A DNA stretch of 64,000 nt, taken from positions 62,001 through 126,000 of the forward strand of contig NZ_LIXJ01000003.1 in the NCBI RefSeq assembly GCF_001905795.1, read 5' to 3'. Each line of letters starts with the position of its first letter. Within the stretch, counting starts at the first letter, position 1. The notes under the pieces are model-generated. The model was not told the origin of the DNA. It did no database searches and was given only the letters and a program-made list of their open reading frames with translations. The position numbers and the translations under genes are program-made. Positions 61,702-64,000 of the stretch are shown in pieces. Origin of the DNA: Streptomyces sp. CB01580 (GTDB taxonomy: Bacteria > Actinomycetota > Actinomycetes > Streptomycetales > Streptomycetaceae).

Positions 61702-63543
61702 TCAGGCGCCGGGGCCCGCGAGCTCCGCGCGGCTCCCGTGCGGGGTCCTGGCCTCCAGCACCAGGTCGGCGTCGACCGGAAGCCCGTTGCCCGGGCGGGT
61801 GACGGAGCGGGCGCGCGGCGCGTACCCGGTGGCCGAGCCGGCCAGGACGTAGGTGCCGCCGGACGGGGCGGGCAGCGCGTAGCGGCCGTCCTCGTCCGCC
61901 ACGGCGAGACCGGCCTGATGCCCGTGGTGGTCGATCAGGGTGACATTGGCGCGGGCCACGGGGGCCCCGTCCTCGTCCAGCACCCGGCCCCGGAATCCGG
62001 CCGAGCCCGCGACGGTACGGGACGCGGTGGGCGCCGCGACCGGGGCCGACGCCGCGTCGTCCGCGCTGCCGGGACCTGTCGTGGTCGGCGGCACCGGCCG
62101 CATGGCGTCACGCTGCGACGGCAGGAACGCGGCCAGCACCAGCCCGGCCGCCACCGCCCCCGCCGCGATCAGGAACGAGGTCCGGAACCCTTCCATCGAC
62201 GGCACCGCCACCCCGCCCGTGCGTACCGAGGTGTTCGCGAGGACCATCCCGATCACGGCGCTCGACGCCGACGTACCGATCGATCGCATCAGGCTGTTCA
62301 GGCCGTTGGCCGCGCCCGTCTCGGACGGGTCGACGGCCCCGTTGATCAGTGCGGGCAGTGAGGAGTACGCGAGTCCGATGCCGGCCCCGATCACCACCGT
62401 GATCACCACCGTCTGCCAGGCGGCGTCCATCAGCCCGAGCCCGGCCCCGTAACCGACCCCGATGACCAGCATCCCGAGCATCAGCGACGCCTTGGGGCCG
62501 CGGCGGGCGGACAGTCGGGCGTACAGCGGGGTCACGAACATCATCGTCAGGCCGAGCGGTGCCATGCACAGCCCGGCGACCACGAGCGACTGCCCGAGGC
62601 CGTAGCCCGTGGCCGTCGGCAGCTGGAGCAGCTGCGGCAGGACCAGCGACACCGCGTAGAAGGCGACCCCCACCATGATCGAGGCGAGGTTGGTCAGCAG
62701 CACCTCGCGCCGGGCGGTGGTCCGCAGATCGACGAGCGGTGCCGCGATGCGCAGTTCGAAGAGGCCCCACAGCCCGAGGACCAGCAGCGCGGCGCCGATC
62801 AGACCGAGCGTGGTGCCCGAGGTCCAGCCCCAGTCGCTGCCCTTGGTGACCGGCAGCAGCAGACAGACCAGGCCGAGCGAGAGCCCGAGCGCGCCGACCA
62901 GGTCGAACCGCCCGGGGGCGCGCAGCGTCGTCTCCGGTACGGCGAGGACGGTGAGCGCCATCGCCAGCACCCCGAGACCGGCCGCGGCGAAGAACAGGGT
63001 GTGCCAGTCGAAGTGCTGGGCGATCAGCGCGGCGGCGGGCAGCGCGAGTCCGCCGCCCACCCCGATCGAGGAACTCATCAGTGCCAGCGCCGACCCGAGC
63101 CGCTCACGGGGCAGTTCGTCGCGCATGATGCCGATGCCCAGCGGTATGACTCCCATCGCGAAGCCCTGGAGCGCGCGCCCCACGATCATCACCACGAGAG
63201 CGTCGGTGAAGCCGCATATCAGGGAGCCGGTCACCATCACGGCGAGGCTGGCGAGCAGCATCTTGCGCTTGCCGTACAGATCGCCGAGCCGCCCCATGAT
63301 CGGGGTGGCCACGGCCCCCGCGAGCAGAGTCGCGGTCATCACCCAGGTGGCGTTGGACGGGGTGGTGCGCAGGAAGGCGGGCAGGTCCTTGATGACGGGA
63401 ACGAGCAGGGTCTGCATCACGGCGACGGTGATGCCCGCGAAGGCGAGCACGGGGACGACGCCGCCGTTCGCGCCGCGCCTCCGCGGATCGGGGAGTTCCT
63501 CGGTGTCGGTACGGGGGTGCTGTCCGTGGGACGTCTTCGGCAT
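61702..63543 (-). CDS. MFS drug-type exporter fused to a carboxypeptidase-like domain
   Basis: 613 residues. Residues about 20-500 are a 14-helix DHA2-type major facilitator (Gly-Arg-Leu-Gly-Asp-Leu-Tyr-Gly-Lys-Arg motif A; Gly-Arg-Ala-Leu-Gln-Gly-Phe-Ala-Met-Gly). After a Thr/Pro/Ala linker, the last about 85 residues form a beta-sandwich: Gly-Arg-Val-Leu-Asp-Glu-Asp-Gly-Ala-Pro-Val and Asp-Glu-Asp-Gly-Arg-Tyr, the carboxypeptidase-regulatory-like fold. Exporters of this kind move drugs or metabolites; the extra domain is unusual and may bind a sugar, peptide or lipid. ATG 63543 has GGAGG 8 bases upstream. Confidence 0.8.
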   Translation of the reverse strand: MPKTSHGQHPRTDTEELPDPRRRGANGGVVPVLAFAGITVAVMQTLLVPVIKDLPAFLRTTPSNATWVMTATLLAGAVATPIMGRLGDLYGKRKMLLASLAVMVTGSLICGFTDALVVMIVGRALQGFAMGVIPLGIGIMRDELPRERLGSALALMSSSIGVGGGLALPAAALIAQHFDWHTLFFAAAGLGVLAMALTVLAVPETTLRAPGRFDLVGALGLSLGLVCLLLPVTKGSDWGWTSGTTLGLIGAALLVLGLWGLFELRIAAPLVDLRTTARREVLLTNLASIMVGVAFYAVSLVLPQLLQLPTATGYGLGQSLVVAGLCMAPLGLTMMFVTPLYARLSARRGPKASLMLGMLVIGVGYGAGLGLMDAAWQTVVITVVIGAGIGLAYSSLPALINGAVDPSETGAANGLNSLMRSIGTSASSAVIGMVLANTSVRTGGVAVPSMEGFRTSFLIAAGAVAAGLVLAAFLPSQRDAMRPVPPTTTGPGSADDAASAPVAAPTASRTVAGSAGFRGRVLDEDGAPVARANVTLIDHHGHQAGLAVADEDGRYALPAPSGGTYVLAGSATGYAPRARSVTRPGNGLPVDADLVLEARTPHGSRAELAGPGA

Positions 63544-63822
63544 GCGTGCGGCCTCCGGGCGGCATGGTCGGGGGCGGTGATCGAGGGCAGGCGTCCGGGC
63601 GCGGCGGCGGAATGCGCCGGCCGCCACGTACGTGCACGGTGCAACTTGCCATGGATGCCCGGTATTCCGGTGAGCGCGGCGCGAACGGGGCACGGCAGCG
63701 CACTCGGCCCGAAGCAAGCGCCGGTGGGGCGTGGTCCGGCCGTCGGATCGCCGTCGCGCGGCGCGGGTGACGAGGAGTCGGCCGCCCTACGCCACCCCGC
63801 GGCCGTCCGGACCGCACCGCAT

Positions 63823-63839
63823 TCTGACCTTCCGTCAGA
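63823..63839. promoter_or_regulatory. Candidate operator, TCTGACCTTCCGTCAGA
   Basis: Perfect TCTGAC/GTCAGA arms with a 5-base centre. It is the most symmetric copy of the palindrome family seen at 6423 and 45042, here 59-75 bases before the acyl-CoA dehydrogenase start. Confidence 0.6.
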
Positions 63840-63840
63840 A

Positions 63841-63854
63841 TGGAACGTGTTCTA
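63841..63854. promoter_or_regulatory. KstR operator before the acyl-CoA dehydrogenase
   Basis: TGGAACGTGTTCTA fits TnnAACnnGTTnnA at all eight fixed positions. It begins two bases after the end of the second palindrome type at 63839. The gap 63544-63897 holds no gene. Confidence 0.75.
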
Positions 63855-63897
63855 CTCTGGCCGCCCGTTCCAGTGGCTGCGACCGGCGAGGATCCGC

Positions 63898-64000
63898 ATG
63901 GGCATCGGAATCACCGAAGAACAGAGGGAGTTGGCGCAAGCCGTACGGGGGTGGCTGGCCCGCGCCGTACCACCGGAGGAGGTGCGCGAGCCCCTCGACG
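63898..64000 (+). CDS. Acyl-CoA dehydrogenase, N-terminus only
   Basis: Only 34 codons before the right edge. Ile-Thr-Glu-Glu-Gln-Arg-Glu-Leu-Ala is the usual start of the acyl-CoA dehydrogenase N-domain. ATG 63898 has GAGG 8 bases upstream. The KstR-type operator just upstream points to a sterol side-chain enzyme such as the FadE34/ChsE class, but the class cannot be decided from this fragment. Confidence 0.65.
   Translation, partial: MGIGITEEQRELAQAVRGWLARAVPPEEVREPLD

Overview
The window is high-GC actinobacterial DNA and almost certainly Streptomyces. The signs are strong third-position GC, GTG starts, four-base stop/start overlaps, F420- and mycothiol-type enzymes, DUF397 and SCO2322-type families, and the small secreted and STAND ATPase genes typical of that genus. 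Many genes carry Gly/Pro/Ala-rich tails, and several intergenic gaps hold short tandem repeats. No rRNA, tRNA, IS element or CRISPR array was seen.

Layout. 0-5 kb: edge of a DUF2330 gene, a 14-bp minisatellite, a GT87/PAP2 fusion and an AEC carrier. 5-8 kb: a divergent pair of CYP125-type steroid P450 and FadA5-type steroid thiolase, with operator-like palindromes between them. 8-10.3 kb: a secreted hydrolase and an unknown protein. 10.5-16.7 kb: a cobalamin-riboswitch operon with two surface-anchored proteins and a complete ECF transporter. 16.8-18 kb: an MBL-fold hydrolase. 18-21.3 kb: a less GC-rich patch with a small secreted protein, a VanZ-like protein and a gene broken by inversion. 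21.4-24.4 kb: a P-loop kinase, an aldehyde dehydrogenase and a ferredoxin. 24.5-29.7 kb: polyhydroxybutyrate depolymerase, 3-hydroxybutyrate dehydrogenase and a GAF/PucR regulator. 30-36 kb: a branched-chain-type ABC importer with an alpha/beta hydrolase. 36.2-40.5 kb: a KstR-like TetR repressor diverging from a glycosyltransferase, methyltransferase and terpenoid-cyclase-fold trio. 40.5-48 kb: a lipoprotein and assorted enzymes, including an F420-dependent oxidoreductase. 48-50.4 kb: a three-gene graspetide (omega-ester RiPP) cluster. 50.5-55.8 kb: DUF397, a GNAT remnant, and a small membrane protein followed by a 1320-aa STAND/NLR-like ATPase. 55.9-61.5 kb: an M20 peptidase/permease/DUF1177 operon divergent from an IclR regulator and PepE. 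61.7-64 kb: an MFS exporter with an extra C-terminal domain, and the start of an acyl-CoA dehydrogenase.

Three themes connect the window. First, a dispersed steroid-catabolism regulon: CYP125, FadA5, aldehyde dehydrogenase, ferredoxin, F420 oxidoreductase, acyl-CoA dehydrogenase and a KstR-like repressor. KstR-type motifs (TnnAACnnGTTnnA) and a second recurring palindrome (TCTGACG-N3-CRTCAGA) lie upstream of these genes. Second, a small effector/STAND ATPase pair whose proteins share a short Gly/Ala motif. This resembles NLR-effector pairs proposed to signal by amyloid templating and is the best candidate for an under-described system. Third, a compact graspetide cluster with an isoaspartyl-methyltransferase homologue, which predicts an aspartimide-containing peptide.

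Functions and family similarities rest on recognition of motifs and remembered families. No database search was run.
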